This document shows, piece by piece, positions 34,486 through 44,985 of a stretch of 64,000 nt of DNA. This stretch comes from Enoplolaimus lenunculus (lineage: Eukaryota; Nematoda; Enoplea; Enoplida; Thoracostomopsidae), in assembly GCA_030248215.1 (NCBI GenBank), contig JASANG010000273.1, positions 137,001 to 201,000 of the forward strand, read 5' to 3'. The notes under the pieces were generated by a model. It was not told the origin of the DNA. It searched no databases and saw nothing but the letters and a program-made list of their open reading frames with translations. The position numbers and the translations under genes are program-made. Within the stretch, counting starts at the first letter, position 1. Every line of letters begins with the position of its first letter.

Positions 34486-34690
34486 CGCCTTTAACCCTTT
34501 CTCACATGAATATTTTCAATTTCATATGAGATGCACTTTCAAGGTAAGATTTGATCCCCAGTCTTTCGTGTGGGAGGCGTTTACGATGACCACTCAGCTA
34601 TAGGAACTTGACGCTCGAGCTCGAGGGGCCTCTCACGTCTTGTAGAGATTTTGCACTACACATATGTGTTAGAATTGCTAAACACTGCTC
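34486..34690 (-). repeat. tRNA-derived SINE, family 1, inverted copy
   Basis: On the minus strand ACAAGACGTGAGAGGCC, A box TAGCTGAGTGGTCATCG and a degenerate B box (GGGATCAAATC) precede the TATTCATGTGAGAAAGGGTT tail. The A box fits the tRNA consensus TRGCNNAGYGG. It lies about 1.1 kb from the direct copy at 33230, in opposite orientation. Confidence 0.75.
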
Positions 34691-34934
34691 ACAGTGTTTG
34701 TGTTGCTCATTTATTACTTGTATTTAGTTGCTCATAGTATACTCTATGAGTTAAATGGTTAAACGTGCTATCAGAATCGGAAATGAGACATACTTGATTT
34801 GAATGAAAATTTTTACCAGATACGGAATTCCGTTTGCACCTTGTTTGTTAGTAAAAACTGAAATTACTAAATTAGCATAGTTAGCTTGATATAGGTACGT
34901 GTTGGTCAACACGTCTGTTAGAAAACGTATCGCC

Positions 34935-35147
34935 TACACTGCAAAAAATGGTGAGTAACATTGACTCGCTCCGAAATAGGGTCTACGGGACTACACAAAC
35001 TGAGTCGAATTGGACTCCGCCAGAGTCAAACATGCAACTCAGTGAGTCGAATTTGACTCTGGCGGAGTCGAATTTGACTCAGTTTGTGTAGTCCCGTAGA
35101 GCCTATTTCGGAGAGAATCAATTGGACTCACCATTTTTTGCTGTGTA
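34935..35147. mobile_element. Near-perfect palindromic MITE, TA-flanked
   Basis: The 213-bp segment pairs with itself about 35041: CACTGCAAAAAATGGTGAGT at the left and its inverse ACTCACCATTTTTTGCTGTG at the right. GTAGTCCCGTAG is inverted near 34983/35099. TA sits at each border, which fits Tc1/mariner-type insertion. No coding frame. Confidence 0.82.
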
Positions 35148-35507
35148 CTGGTGATTGGTGCTATAGCAATGTTTTTCAAATATTAATTTTTGCAACATAC
35201 AGAAACAATGAAAAATAGCATAAATTACTAATCAAACTTAAGGTGTCTGTTAATTTTTTTCATTTTTACTTCGAAATACTTTTGTATAATTTCATAGCTA
35301 GTAATTACAACACCAGAACCAGATGTCAAAATTCACACCAATATTCGCTCGTCAAAATCAATAAACGCCACAAGTATAACTACACTCTGTAGCCATATTC
35401 GATTAATTACAAGAGGAACCCGAAAAGGATGGGTGGAATATGCTTTAGCCGGAGTCATCACCAACCTTATATAAGTGTTTTAGTACAAGGTTGCCCATTA
35501 AGTAGTC

Positions 35508-35678
35508 CAGTGGCGGATCCAGGATCTTAAAATGGGGGGCAAAATTTCACAGGTAATAAACTTACGTTTGACCCATACACAAACCACGAACTATTGTCAC
35601 AAAATTGCTATATAATTTTTGTCGAGATGCTGTTGGGGGGGGCCACAGCCGGGGTGCCCCCCCCATGAATCCGCCATT
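35508..35678 (+). mobile_element. Family B MITE with exact target duplication
   Basis: CAGTGGCGGATCCAGGATC at the left, CATGAATCCGCCATT at the right. AAGTAGTC is present at 35500-35507 and 35679-35686, with matching ATT before each. It is an inverted close relative of the element at 63260 (shared AACTATTGTCACAAAATTGC and GAGATGCTGTTGGGGG), which suggests recent activity. Confidence 0.88.
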
Positions 35679-35686
35679 AAGTAGTC

Positions 35687-36028
35687 ACACCCCTAATAGT
35701 TCGAGATCAACTTAGCATTCGACCAAGGATATGTACTTATGTGATTATAATCTCCTAAGTGGAGAAGACTAACCACAATCTATAAGGAGCAAAATACTCT
35801 GCGGAGTAATTTGTGCTAGAATATCTGCAACGGCTCCTGTAGAGTTTTTCCGGATTAGGCAAAGGTAAGTCTTGTGCTAAGCCTAAATGTGAGGGAAAAT
35901 GTAGAAGAGCCACTACATTAAACTGCTCATCGAACATCGTATAACAAGCAAAAGCGAAGTATATATAAAATTTTGGTTAAACCAATTAAATTGCACGTAA
36001 CTTTCTCATACTTAGAATGCAGTGTAGA
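35687..36028. other. Gene-free stretch
   Basis: A weak CTAAGCCTAAATG tract near 35879 resembles family E. Otherwise unique sequence. Confidence 0.45.
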
Positions 36029-36387
36029 TACTCTCTAAAAGCTTAAATTAACTTGATTTAAGCTTAAGCTAATCCAGCAGCATTAAACTAGTTTTCATGA
36101 TTAATTAAACTACCAGGTAGATTTAAGCTTAAATAACTCATTTAACATCTTAGATATTTTTAGTTTAAGCTAAACTTAATGAATTTTTAGATACACATAA
36201 TTTCTGTGCTGCACTGTTTCTTAATGCAAAACTAAGTTTAATTAAACTCGTGTTCAACTTGAAATATGTTAGTCTAAGCTAAACTTATAATTCTAGCTGA
36301 GTTAGTCCTTCCAGCCATTTATGTTTTACTTAAACTAATATTCGAATTTAGTAAAGCTGTAATACAAGTTTAAGTTTTTAGAGAGTA
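36029..36387. mobile_element. AT-rich MITE with TACTCTCTAAAA inverted ends
   Basis: TACTCTCTAAAAGCTTAAA at the left and the inverse (TTTAAGTTTTTAGAGAGTA) at the right. The interior is full of TTAAGC / AAACTTAA words. No coding frame. Confidence 0.7.
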
Positions 36388-37119
36388 GTAGATAGCCATT
36401 GTCACAGCGTTTAAAAAATCAACCACGTTTCTCAAAAATAACACCAGTTTCATAGATTTTAAAACTCAATTGACAACAGTTCGAATACCAGAGAATAAAT
36501 CAAATTAATGTTGCAAAAAATGGTTATAAATTTTTAACACAGCAAAACTGACACAAAAATTGTGTTTCGGTTCAATTTTTGCTACATTCGCAAAAAGCGG
36601 TGGAGCGGGGGCCGCGTCAAAAGGATATCTTTCTCGTCAGGATGAAAATTTATTTCTTCGATAGCATTAACAGAATATGTGAACAGTATTGTCACTGATC
36701 CATCTAAAACATTTTGGCATCTTCTGCAACAATTTCTAGCTGCTGTTCAAAGCATTGAAAGCTACACGGCTGCGTTGATATATAACATAAAAAATGTGAA
36801 TATATTGTATTTACTCAGATTGGTAACATTATTTTCAACGCCGTATTCACTATCAGCTCAATTGTTCGCGTCGTAGTTACAAATTAATCTGTTCTCTCGT
36901 TGGCATAAGCGCATTAAAACAAAGCAAATGGGCTGTGTCGTCGTGGCAGCGAATCGTTCCCCAACTTTTTTAGTCAATATGATATTTTACTATTAAGGAA
37001 AATAATATTTTTCCAAAATTTCATTTCTATCTTCTTGAAAACTAATCCTGGTTTCGCCTCTGTACATATGATGTAGCACATTTATTTCCTAACATATTAT
37101 AATGAAGGCAACAATGTGG
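36388..37119. other. Gene-free stretch
   Basis: AT-rich unique sequence. A short CACAGCAAAACTGACACAAA word near 36539 resembles MITE ends. No exon supported. Confidence 0.45.
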
Positions 37120-37268
37120 GCCGAGGTCTAACAGGAACAAACTTTTATACCGGAACAATAACAGGAACAGGACAGGAATTGAATCTCTATGCAGGAACAG
37201 GAACCAAGAATAGGAATTGTAATTTTTGCAAGAATTCTTGCCGGAACAGGAATTCCGGTTGAACCGTA
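37120..37268 (-). mobile_element. Family L element (GGAACAGG repeats)
   Basis: Repeated GGAACAGG / CAGGAATTG words end in GGAACAGGAATTCCGGTTG. The same structure is at 44060-44485 and 3815-3905. Low complexity, noncoding. Confidence 0.55.
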
Positions 37269-38405
37269 ATATATATTTGATGTTGTAACGAAAAATATGT
37301 TGCACTTGCAACGCAATGATGCAATTTTTATCGCAAACAACCGTGAATTAAACAGCGTACAATGAAAAGTTTTAGGTATTACAAAAACAACAAAAATACG
37401 CAAAAAAAACAGTTTTAATTGTCGCATATTGAACAATTAAGACGTTGTGAATAAATATATGCAATTCGTTTTGTGACTAAATGGTTTAAATTTAAATCAT
37501 ATGAACTTGTGAAATATTGTTAGTCAAACTGCATATTGAATGTTAACCCTTGAACCTGCTGGAGGGGCCTTATAGCCTGTCTACAGGGTCACTTTGATTC
37601 TAAGAATCGTCTGCGACTAAAATAACTCTGAAAACGATACTTGCAAGAGACTTTAACCTTTCTTTCTGTGGCAGATTAATCTATCAACGAACACGCGATT
37701 ATCACACAATTAACCTTTGAACTGAAGCTTAATGTGAAGCTGAGTTCAAATCAACACAGCCTAAACAGCCATTCAACGGGAAAGTTTAGCGCTGGTTGGA
37801 AGGACAAATTCAGAAATAATATGGGACCCTGAACTTTCGCGCCCCCCCAAATACGACTTAATATTTACCAGGTAGACGCATTATCTTGTTGAACTATTGT
37901 TAACGATTTAATACTAACGTCCTAGCAAAATTATTTTTAAGCCAGTCCAGTAGCCAGCTCAGTGGCGCTAAAAATTTTCAGGAGGGGCATACAAGGGTTT
38001 TCAGGGGGGGGGGCAAAATGTTTCAGCCTGGCCCCCCTTGGCTGTGGAGAACTGTTAAGCTAATATGAGGCAAATCTAAAGCAACATTACCTATAGGCTG
38101 AAATTTTATTTCTACGGCAAAGTTTGCTGTTGGTCAGCACCGTTGGTTTAAAATAGTGTTGTGAAATTTAGAAAGCAAAAACTTTTCTTTTCCATAAAAT
38201 TATACTCTTCCAAAAAGAAAATTTTGTGTTTGAACGTTTTATACGCTTTCACTATGGCAATCGATATGATCTATTACATTCATTTAACGGAAAAAGGTAC
38301 TTTAAAATCATTAAAAGGTTAGCTGCATAGAAGGGAATTCCTTGAAAAAAAATTACTAGACGGCTTAAATCACAGCCCTCCGTTAACATTTTGGCCAGAA
38401 CTCAC
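37269..38405. other. Presumed intron downstream of exon candidate A
   Basis: Unique AT-rich sequence plus a short family A copy at 37944-38053. No exon recognised. Confidence 0.4.
37944..38053 (+). mobile_element. Family A MITE, internally deleted
   Basis: CAGTAGCCAGCTCAG, TTTTCAGGAGGGGCATAC, AAGGGTTTTCAGGGGGGG and CCCCTTGGCTGTGG. The AATGACTTACAAGC segment is missing, so the copy is about 110 bp rather than 160-175. Confidence 0.75.
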
Positions 38406-38687
38406 CAACCAACGTGATGTTGATCGTGCTGCGCCGTGCGATGATCGCTACTTCCGCTGTTGCGTGCACTTGCACTGCAACTGCTATTGTTGTTGCGCGG
38501 CGTCGAGCTTGCACCAGTGATTACTGTTGCATTGTGGCGGCAACAAATTTTACAGTAAGACTTTTGACGAAAATGTGCAACGATTGTAATAAAGCATCGA
38601 GTTAAGCAACTCCAACACATCGTTTTCAATCCACACTGTTGGGATACTCGCCCTACGCGTTGCGAGGAGAGCTCCAGTTGCGAATCG
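38406..38687 (-). CDS. Exon A candidate: Cys-rich then Ser/Asn-rich coding segment
   Basis: The minus-strand open frame ends at a consensus donor (GGTTG|GTGAGT) at 38406 with two bases of a split codon. Exon B begins with the base that completes it (TG+C, Cys). A possible acceptor (CTCGGGCAG|C) bounds it at 38687, again phase 2. Alternatively translation starts at an ATG at 38620 (MCWSCLTRCFITIV) with A at -3, making this a first coding exon. The residues run from CWSCLTRCF and QKSYCKICCRHN to an S/N/H-rich C-terminus. The Cys clusters could be lipidation or metal sites, but no known domain is evident. The frame continues upstream to 39055 only through AT-rich, intron-like sequence. It is supported by the phase match with exon B; the function is unknown. 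Confidence 0.5.
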
Positions 38688-40094
38688 CTGCCCGAGATTT
38701 TGCCCAGGGATAGAAATTTAAGTAAAAAATTTAATATTTTCAAATTTAAATTTTTCAAAAATTCAAATACAGTCGTCCCGATTAGTTCATGAACTATGAA
38801 AATCACAAATTTCGCTTGCGAGATGACTCCATTCGGAAAACCATATAGTAATACAGCCCGTGGTATTTTGACTAACTGAACGTCCGTTGGGTTAAACTTT
38901 TTAGGTTTGGCACAAGCCCAAATCACTGCTAGGCTAGTTTGGCAAAGTTCCAGAAGTAATACATATATTAATAGTACGGTAACATACAAACAAAACGCTT
39001 CGGATGTAGTAGCTGAGTACTTGTGACCGATTGCATACGATATCGCAGTAATCATTAGTAAGATATCTACATAAGTTTAATATAGTCATTCCAGTGTTTA
39101 ATCCGCGAAATTTTGGTAGTTAACTGAAAAATACAGCAAATAAATATTGTAGGATCCGTATTCTCAGACGTGTGCAGCTGGTTTGAAAATTTACAACAGC
39201 TGCCTACCTACTTCGATTATACGGCCTCAAAACCATATAGTGTATCTCTGACCAGCCTAATCTCAGAGGTTAAGGATGTGCGCTGCCCATATATAATAGG
39301 ACATATTCAGAATGCGGCTGCATACCTGGTTCCGATTTAATATCCGGCAAGAACTGATATCCGGTAAATTCATGTCCGGTCGCATCCTGAATACATCCTA
39401 ACAAAATTTAGATACTTTAGCTTGAGTATGAATTTAATCTTAAGATCAAACGCAATACACAATGACGATACGATAACGGATGAAATTAAGATTATGAAGT
39501 ATATATACCTATCATCATTTTAAGAATATGGCTAATCAAATGATTAATGAAAACCTAATTTTTCTTGGTTTTGATGCTAAAATTTAAAAACATTAATTTT
39601 CAACAAATTTCGCTCTTTGGCCATCGTAGTATTGTGAACCAGTAACCGCTGTCAGAACAGGACCGTAGCCAGCTCATATTGCTAGCGGAGTGCTAAACAT
39701 TTTTCAGGAGAGGCATACAACGGTTTTCGATGACTTACAAGCAAGGTTCAAAATTTGTCAGCGCAAGCCAAAATTCTTCCATGGACACTGAGCCCCTATC
39801 TGTCTACTGGCCCTTGTCAAAGGTTACTGTATTGAGTCACAGATGGTTGCATACCAAAATTATGTTGTACCAAAGAAACATTAAGAAATAAAAGCTAAAA
39901 TGTCATTTCTTTATGTCCAATCGGACATATGATTGGTAGTAAACATTACAAAACTAATTGTTTTCTACTCTAAAGTATTGCGTACGGTCGCGCTTTGCCA
40001 GGTAGGAGGTTTACGGACCAACGTTATCATTTGTCATTTGGACCCAACATTTTGCCTACAAACGTTTTTCAGATGGTAAACCCTACGCTTCGCT
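38688..40094. other. Gene-free stretch or upstream intron of exon A
   Basis: AT-rich. A family Q remnant (GGTTCCGATTTAATATCCGG) is near 39329 and a decayed family A copy is at 39659-39813. No exon supported. Confidence 0.45.
39659..39813 (+). mobile_element. Family A MITE, decayed right end
   Basis: GACCGTAGCCAGCTCATATT, TTTTTCAGGAGAGGCATAC, GATGACTTACAAGCAAGG and a right end worn to TGTCTACTGGCCC. Confidence 0.75.
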
Positions 40095-40284
40095 ATGGGT
40101 CAGGGCGGAATGTGTTTCTACTGTACTGCAATAGACTAAGCTTAAGTTTTAGACTAACTTTTTTGCTTAGGCTTTAAGTATTAGGTTTATCTGTACGCTT
40201 AGACTTAGGCTTAAGCTTAAGCTTAGGCTCAGGCTTACGAATATGCTTATACTATTGTTCCGGCCCTGTGTTATACATTGGCCG
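40095..40284. mobile_element. Family E MITE
   Basis: The left part has CAGGGCGGAATGTG and ACTAAGCTTAAG. The right part has TTAGGCTTAAGCTTAAGC, then TTCCGGCCCTGTGTTATAC, then ATTGGCC, close to the family E terminal repeat. Confidence 0.72.
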
Positions 40285-41423
40285 AAATTTTAGTAGAATA
40301 TTTCCCCGTTTTGAATGTCCTGCTGAAAACGTTGCTTTTTATCAAAACGTTGATTCAAAAGCAATAAGCAATCCTCTTTTCAACACTAAACGGTTTCATT
40401 CGAACCAATTATGGTTGCGGTATACTTTACTGTGTCGGACGAGGCAACATCTATTTGGTGGCGTGCGGTGTGGCGCCCGGCGAGTATAGCGCAACCCTAA
40501 CTCTTGCCCTAAAACTTAAAGTTAAATTCAACTCAAAGATTTAAAATAAGTTCAATCCAGAAAAAATAATTGAAAAAACAACATAAAATATCGTTAAGAA
40601 CTGTTTCCAAAACAAAATCGTATGGTACTAGTAGTAGTAGTAGTAAATAGCTGTTCTGTCTAAAGTTGAAAATCAAAACACTTATAAAGGCGGTGGTCTT
40701 TACCTTTCAAAAGAGCTATAAAGCACCATTCGTTGTTGTTGTTGTTGTTGTGTCGTGATTGTATATATTTTAATTATATACGTACATATATACATATATA
40801 GTACTCATCAGGGGCGTATACAAGAATGGAGTTGGGGGCCTCCCAAAGAAATTGTTAAAAAAACCAAAAAATAAGCTGCGTAGATCAAAATTTTTTCTCG
40901 ATCGCAAAAAATAAACGTTTATACGTGGTTATTCACTCCCGAAATGAAATTGTGACACGGATGTCGCATACTGTAAACTGTTCATTTTTTAAGGTCCATC
41001 CTTTACCAACGGTTCTATCCTAGTAGATTAGCTAAATTAGTCTAACAAATCTAACTTATAGTCTCTCTAAAACAGCGGAGCTGTAAAGGAAGCATTAGGA
41101 AGAGGGACACTGCAGCCGTGCAATACGAGTTGATATTTGTCTGGTAGTAAAAACACTGAATAGGCAAAGCAATTTGCCAATGAAATGCTTAAAACAGAAA
41201 TAATTTACTCGCGTTGTCGAGAACAAAGCCTTCCCCCCAAAAAAACCTAAATTTCTCGGTGGGCGCATTAAAGTAGATGCCTAGCTGTTTTGCTGATGTT
41301 CCTTCGATTCGGAGGCTCAGAAAGCTGAATAATCGCAAGCTTTGTCGTCTAACAAAACTGGTTTGGGGCCGCTTTGGCAGAGAAACATAAAACTTAAAAA
41401 ATATGCCTTTGGTTCCTGTCAAG
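40285..41423. other. Gene-free stretch with microsatellites
   Basis: (TAG)n at about 40626-40645, (GTT)n at about 40734-40751 and an AT tract at 40758-40800. GGGGCGTATACAAGAATGG near 40812 resembles a MITE end. No gene. Confidence 0.55.
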
Positions 41424-41580
41424 AGGGGTAGCCAGGGTTTTGGAAATGTGGCTACGTTCTGCAAAAAACCTTTGAAATAGGGCCGTCGATGATTTATAAG
41501 AAAGGCTGAAAATATTTTAGGGGGGGTGCAAAATTCTTCCAGGGGGCTGAGCTAACCTGTCCCCCTTGGCTACGGGCCGG
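41424..41580 (+). mobile_element. Family A MITE
   Basis: GGGGTAGCCAGGGTTTTGG at the left (a family N-like start) and CCCCCTTGGCTACGGGCCGG at the right. GATGATTTATAAGAAAGGC and GGGGTGCAAAATTCTTCC lie between. It looks like a family N/A hybrid or overlapping copies. Confidence 0.6.
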
Positions 41581-42209
41581 GTCTGAACCGGGGGCTTCTT
41601 CCACTAAAAGCTGAACATTTCTGAAAAAAAACTCCTAAAAAGTTGTTTAAGAATCGCAAAGGGGGATAGCCCCCGAAATCTCTTAAACATGCCGTCGAAG
41701 TCAGAGTATAGTTTCAACGAAACAACTAAATACGTTATTAATAGGGATATAGAAAAACTTCTAAGAATGCCGCCATCAGTAAGTTTAAGGGCCGCAATCG
41801 TGGGGGTACAACTAAGAAAGTTATGTCACCCCCTCCCCGAGTTTATAGTTAATATCCAAATCTTTGTACACGGTTTACTGTATGCCAGGGTCGTAAACAC
41901 ATAAGTAGCCAGAATTTAAAACCGGGGGGGTTACGTTTTTTAAAAATTTCAAAAGCTGGGGTTTTTGTGTTGTCTGAAACCCTCCTGGCAACACCTTTCT
42001 GTCAGTACGGAGCCGTTCTGCGCACCATCTTCGCCTGAGCCGATAAGTATGTCGACAGCATTAATAGAATTTTGTACGTAAGCAAAATTCATCCTGCGCA
42101 CTATATGAACCATATCTGATTGTCACTCTGGGGTCCGAGATCTGAAATGTTGCAACAATGTTTGGTTTTGGATCAATAAAACTTTTAAGAAGATTAATAT
42201 AGGCGTTGT
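41581..42209. other. Gene-free stretch
   Basis: GGGGGATAGCCCCCGAAATC near 41660 and AACCGGGGGGGTTACGTTTT near 41922 look like worn MITE ends. No gene supported. Confidence 0.4.
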
Positions 42210-42342
42210 TGGAGCTATATATTCTGCACGACCCGTGTTCGAAGTTTTGCCCAACGTTAAATATCACGCCGGGAATCGAACCTCGGCCATCTTGTTCTCG
42301 AGTCAAGTATGCTACCACTACATCATGTGTGTCATTGCAACA
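42210..42342 (-). repeat. tRNA-derived SINE, family 2
   Basis: On the minus strand, A-box region GTAGTGGTAGCATACTTGAC, then GGCCGAGGTTCGATTCCCGG (B box), then a tail with GGGCAAAACTTCGAACACGG, then GTCG. The tail recurs alone at 52146. The head matches 30070-30160. Confidence 0.72.
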
Positions 42343-42558
42343 ACTTCTATACCAATATATGTGCACATGTGGCAATAGTTTTGCTTTACATACACTTACC
42401 GTGTACATATACGAACCGGCATGGCTAAGAAATACGAAATAAAAATCCAAGGTTTTTGTGAGAAATTACTATAGGAAGAGCCAAGTCCTCCTGTTGACCA
42501 CTTTCTAAAGAATGTCCCTCCCACAAATATAAAGACAATTTTAGGAACGTCTCAAAGC

Positions 42559-42745
42559 AGCGGCGGATCCATAAATTTCTGACGACGGGGCTGGAAAACA
42601 TTACGAAACGCAACTTTTTTTCTGTATGTTATGCATGTGCCAATTTTGTGACTAGGGAAAAATTGTATAGTAGGGACCTTAACATTTGATCACAAAACAA
42701 TGCCTGACAGGGGGGGCATACGCTATCATTCTGGATCCGGTAGTG
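42559..42745. mobile_element. Family B MITE with 8-bp target duplication
   Basis: AGCGGCGGATCCATAAATT at the left, CTGGATCCGGTAGTG at the right. Flanks are CTCAAAGC (42551) and CTCAAAAG (42746), 7/8. Shared interior: GTGCCAATTTTGTGAC and TTTGATCACAAAACA. Confidence 0.82.
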
Positions 42746-42753
42746 CTCAAAAG

Positions 42754-43519
42754 AATTAGACAACATAGCGAATGATCGATTTGGTAAGAAACCAAAAATA
42801 TATGAAAGTTAAAGTGAATTGTTTTATCATAAAACCGACTACAATTTTTCTTCAACTTTTAATAAATTTAATTGAACGGATTAGAAGCAGACAGCGGCTC
42901 GTAGTTCTCTAAAGTACGACCGACTGTTTTTGGTTCAGAGGGACGCAATTTACTCACGTATTCTCTCAAATATATGCAGGACATATGGCCCGTTAGCGAT
43001 ACGTTTTCGGTTTTAAATTAAACAAATTGTGGATGAAAGATTTGTTCTTCTATAACGACCGAACCAAAGCCGTCGATAGGGAATATTCGGGCCCACAAAA
43101 CACGCCCGAGAGGGCACCCGTTGTAATGTTTCACAGCTCTATAACTTCGTGGTGACCGAAAAGAATTATTTTGCTAAGATGAGGCCCTTAATGGTCGGGG
43201 GCCACGATTCGTGGGTTCGGGGGGGATGGGTGTTCCGCCGGAACTGGGCAAAACAAATGCGAAGGTGTGGTAGATTTTGAAGCGCACCATTCGCTGGTTC
43301 GAAATTTACCGGATCCCGACTGTGGATATATGCTGCATCATTCGAAAATATGGGTACTAATTTTGTGTTTTAACTGAAGTATTTACTTAACTCAAAAACT
43401 TCTACTTGAGCAAAAAGTTGAACATCAAATAATTTTACTTAATTTTTTCAAACCAAAAACAGTAATCAGCGTGGAAGCCGACAGAATATTGGAAACTCAA
43501 GATTTCTGTTTCGAAAAGA
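42754..43519. other. Gene-free stretch, locally GC-rich
   Basis: Bases 43060-43310 are richer in GC than the surroundings and match no repeat that I can name here. No frame with splice sites could be defended. Confidence 0.4.
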
Positions 43520-44048
43520 ACTAAAATTCTTCCAGCAAGTCCTCTTGGTTTACAGCATCAGCAATGTACGTCCCAAAATCCAAGTTTGAACTCATCAGTA
43601 ATTCCAGGTTCTTGTGTACTGTAACCACCTTAAGCAATACTTCATCAATACAGTAATTAGGCATACAACCAGAAAACAAACACTGTTCGACACATTTTGA
43701 TGACCACAGTGAAAGCTGCTATGACTTTGACCATTCCCAGCTAAATCATTTTTGATTTCAGCGATATCCCTACTTTGATTGTTGAAATCCAATAATTTCA
43801 CGTCATCGGCAAAAATAGAAATCCAAAATTGAAGCCTGTGGAAGTCCACTCTTAACGTACATTATACCTGAAAACGAATCATTTCACATTAACACACTGA
43901 GTTCTGTTCGATATATACGACTTGATCCATTGAAGTAATCTGTTAGAAATACCGTACACTTCAAGCTTGTTTACCAATTTAGCATGTGATTCGCTAGCAA
44001 ACGATTTCCAAAAATGACAAATAAACAACATTTTCAAAAACCTTACAG
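43520..44048 (-). pseudogene. 5'-truncated LINE reverse transcriptase fragment (Jockey/CR1-like)
   Basis: Minus-strand translations give consecutive RT landmarks. SESHAKLVNKLEVYGISNRL, then LQWIKSYISNRTQ, is the region before the active site; VKSGLPQASIL matches the conserved SGVPQGSIL block; ISIFADDVKLL carries the FADD catalytic motif; NLDFGTYIADAVNQ matches the DLGV...LKF..HI block. The pieces lie in two frames. The stretch between the SGLPQ block and the FADD motif is much shorter than in intact elements, so there is an internal deletion, and further frame changes follow. No endonuclease domain is present. The 5' side is cut off at about 44048 by a family L element. It is a dead copy. Confidence 0.85.
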
Positions 44049-44059
44049 ACATAACTAGC

Positions 44060-44485
44060 ACGGTTCCAACAGGAACTAAATTTAGCCGGAGCAGGAACAG
44101 GAACAGGGATTGAATTTTCATGCAGGAACCGGAACAGGAACAGGAACCGGAATTTGAATAATTTTCATCACCGAATTATTGTGGGGCTTTTAAAAAACTT
44201 GCCAAAAATGGCTTAAGAGAATTTTCAGCTATTTCATCATAAGGTTTGCGAAAACACATCAGGAACAATTTAGCAACAGAAGTGAACTGGATACAAAAAC
44301 ACTAATTTTGACATAGAAAATTTCTCAAAGACAAAGTTTCCAATATTTAAATGATTGTGAATAATTTGCCACGATACCGTAAAATTTCCGGTTCCTGCAC
44401 CTTTGAATGCAGGAACAGTAACAGGAACAGGAACTGAATTTTTGCAGGAATTCCGGCCAGAACAGGAATTCCGCTTGAACCCTGC
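44060..44485 (-). mobile_element. Family L element or pair (GGAACAGG-rich ends)
   Basis: The left cluster (44060-44160) has GGAGCAGGAACAGGAACAGG. The right cluster (44385-44485) has GGAACAGGAACTG and CAGGAATTCCGCTTGAACCC. The region between is AT-rich. It may be one element of about 425 bp inserted at the edge of the LINE fragment. Confidence 0.55.
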
Positions 44486-44803
44486 TAACAAGTTAAGCAT
44501 ACAGGTCTATAATTTGCTAATATTGTTGCACAACATTTCTTAATTACCAGAATAACAATTGTATGCCGCTAGTGATCTGACAAATCAGCATCCTCAAAAG
44601 ATTTGACAAATAAATAGAAAATTGGTCGGAGGTCCAGCGGAAAATTTAGCTGGAAGTATTTTTTCAAATATTTGAAAGCAGTCAACTGATCAAACTGAAC
44701 ATATGAGAGCTTTTCGCGTGTACGATTTGCAAAATGTGGAATTTTATCATCAACATCAACAAAAGTGCTCAAAAATTGACAGTTCAATTCATACTTCCTT
44801 ATC
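44486..44803. other. Gene-free stretch with an unexplained short frame
   Basis: A 79-codon minus-strand frame (44569-44808; NRTREKLSYVQFDQLTAFK within it) has protein-like composition but no recognised domain or splice sites. It could be a remnant of a larger transposon. Confidence 0.3.
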
Positions 44804-44811
44804 GACAAACT

Positions 44812-44977
44812 GGCCCATGTATAGAACAGGGCCGGAACCGTAGTATGAGTATATTCCTAAGCCTAAGCGTATGGATGAGCCTAAGCCTAAGCCTAAGCAA
44901 AAAATTAGTCGAAAGCTTAAACTGACTCTATTGTAGCCCCTCCGGAAAACGATCCGGCCCTGGTCTATACATGGGCC
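44812..44977. mobile_element. Complete family E MITE with 25-bp inverted ends and 8-bp duplication
   Basis: Arms 44812-44836 and 44953-44977 begin GGCCCATGTATAGA and differ at one base. Flanks are GACAAACT (44804-44811) and GACAAAGT (44978-44985), 7/8, consistent with a hAT-type insertion. The interior holds CCTAAGCCTAAGCG and CCTAAGCCTAAGCC. Confidence 0.9.
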
Positions 44978-44985
44978 GACAAAGT

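Noticed and set aside
38720-39055. Upstream extension of exon A with hydrophobic segments (LCLYVTVLLIYVLLLEL)
   Set aside because: The segment is AT-rich, with F/L/K/N runs such as LKNLNLKILNF typical of translated intron; no start or acceptor supports it.
44569-44808. 79-codon frame as part of the LINE
   Set aside because: It lies beyond the family L element and shows none of the RT or endonuclease motifs.
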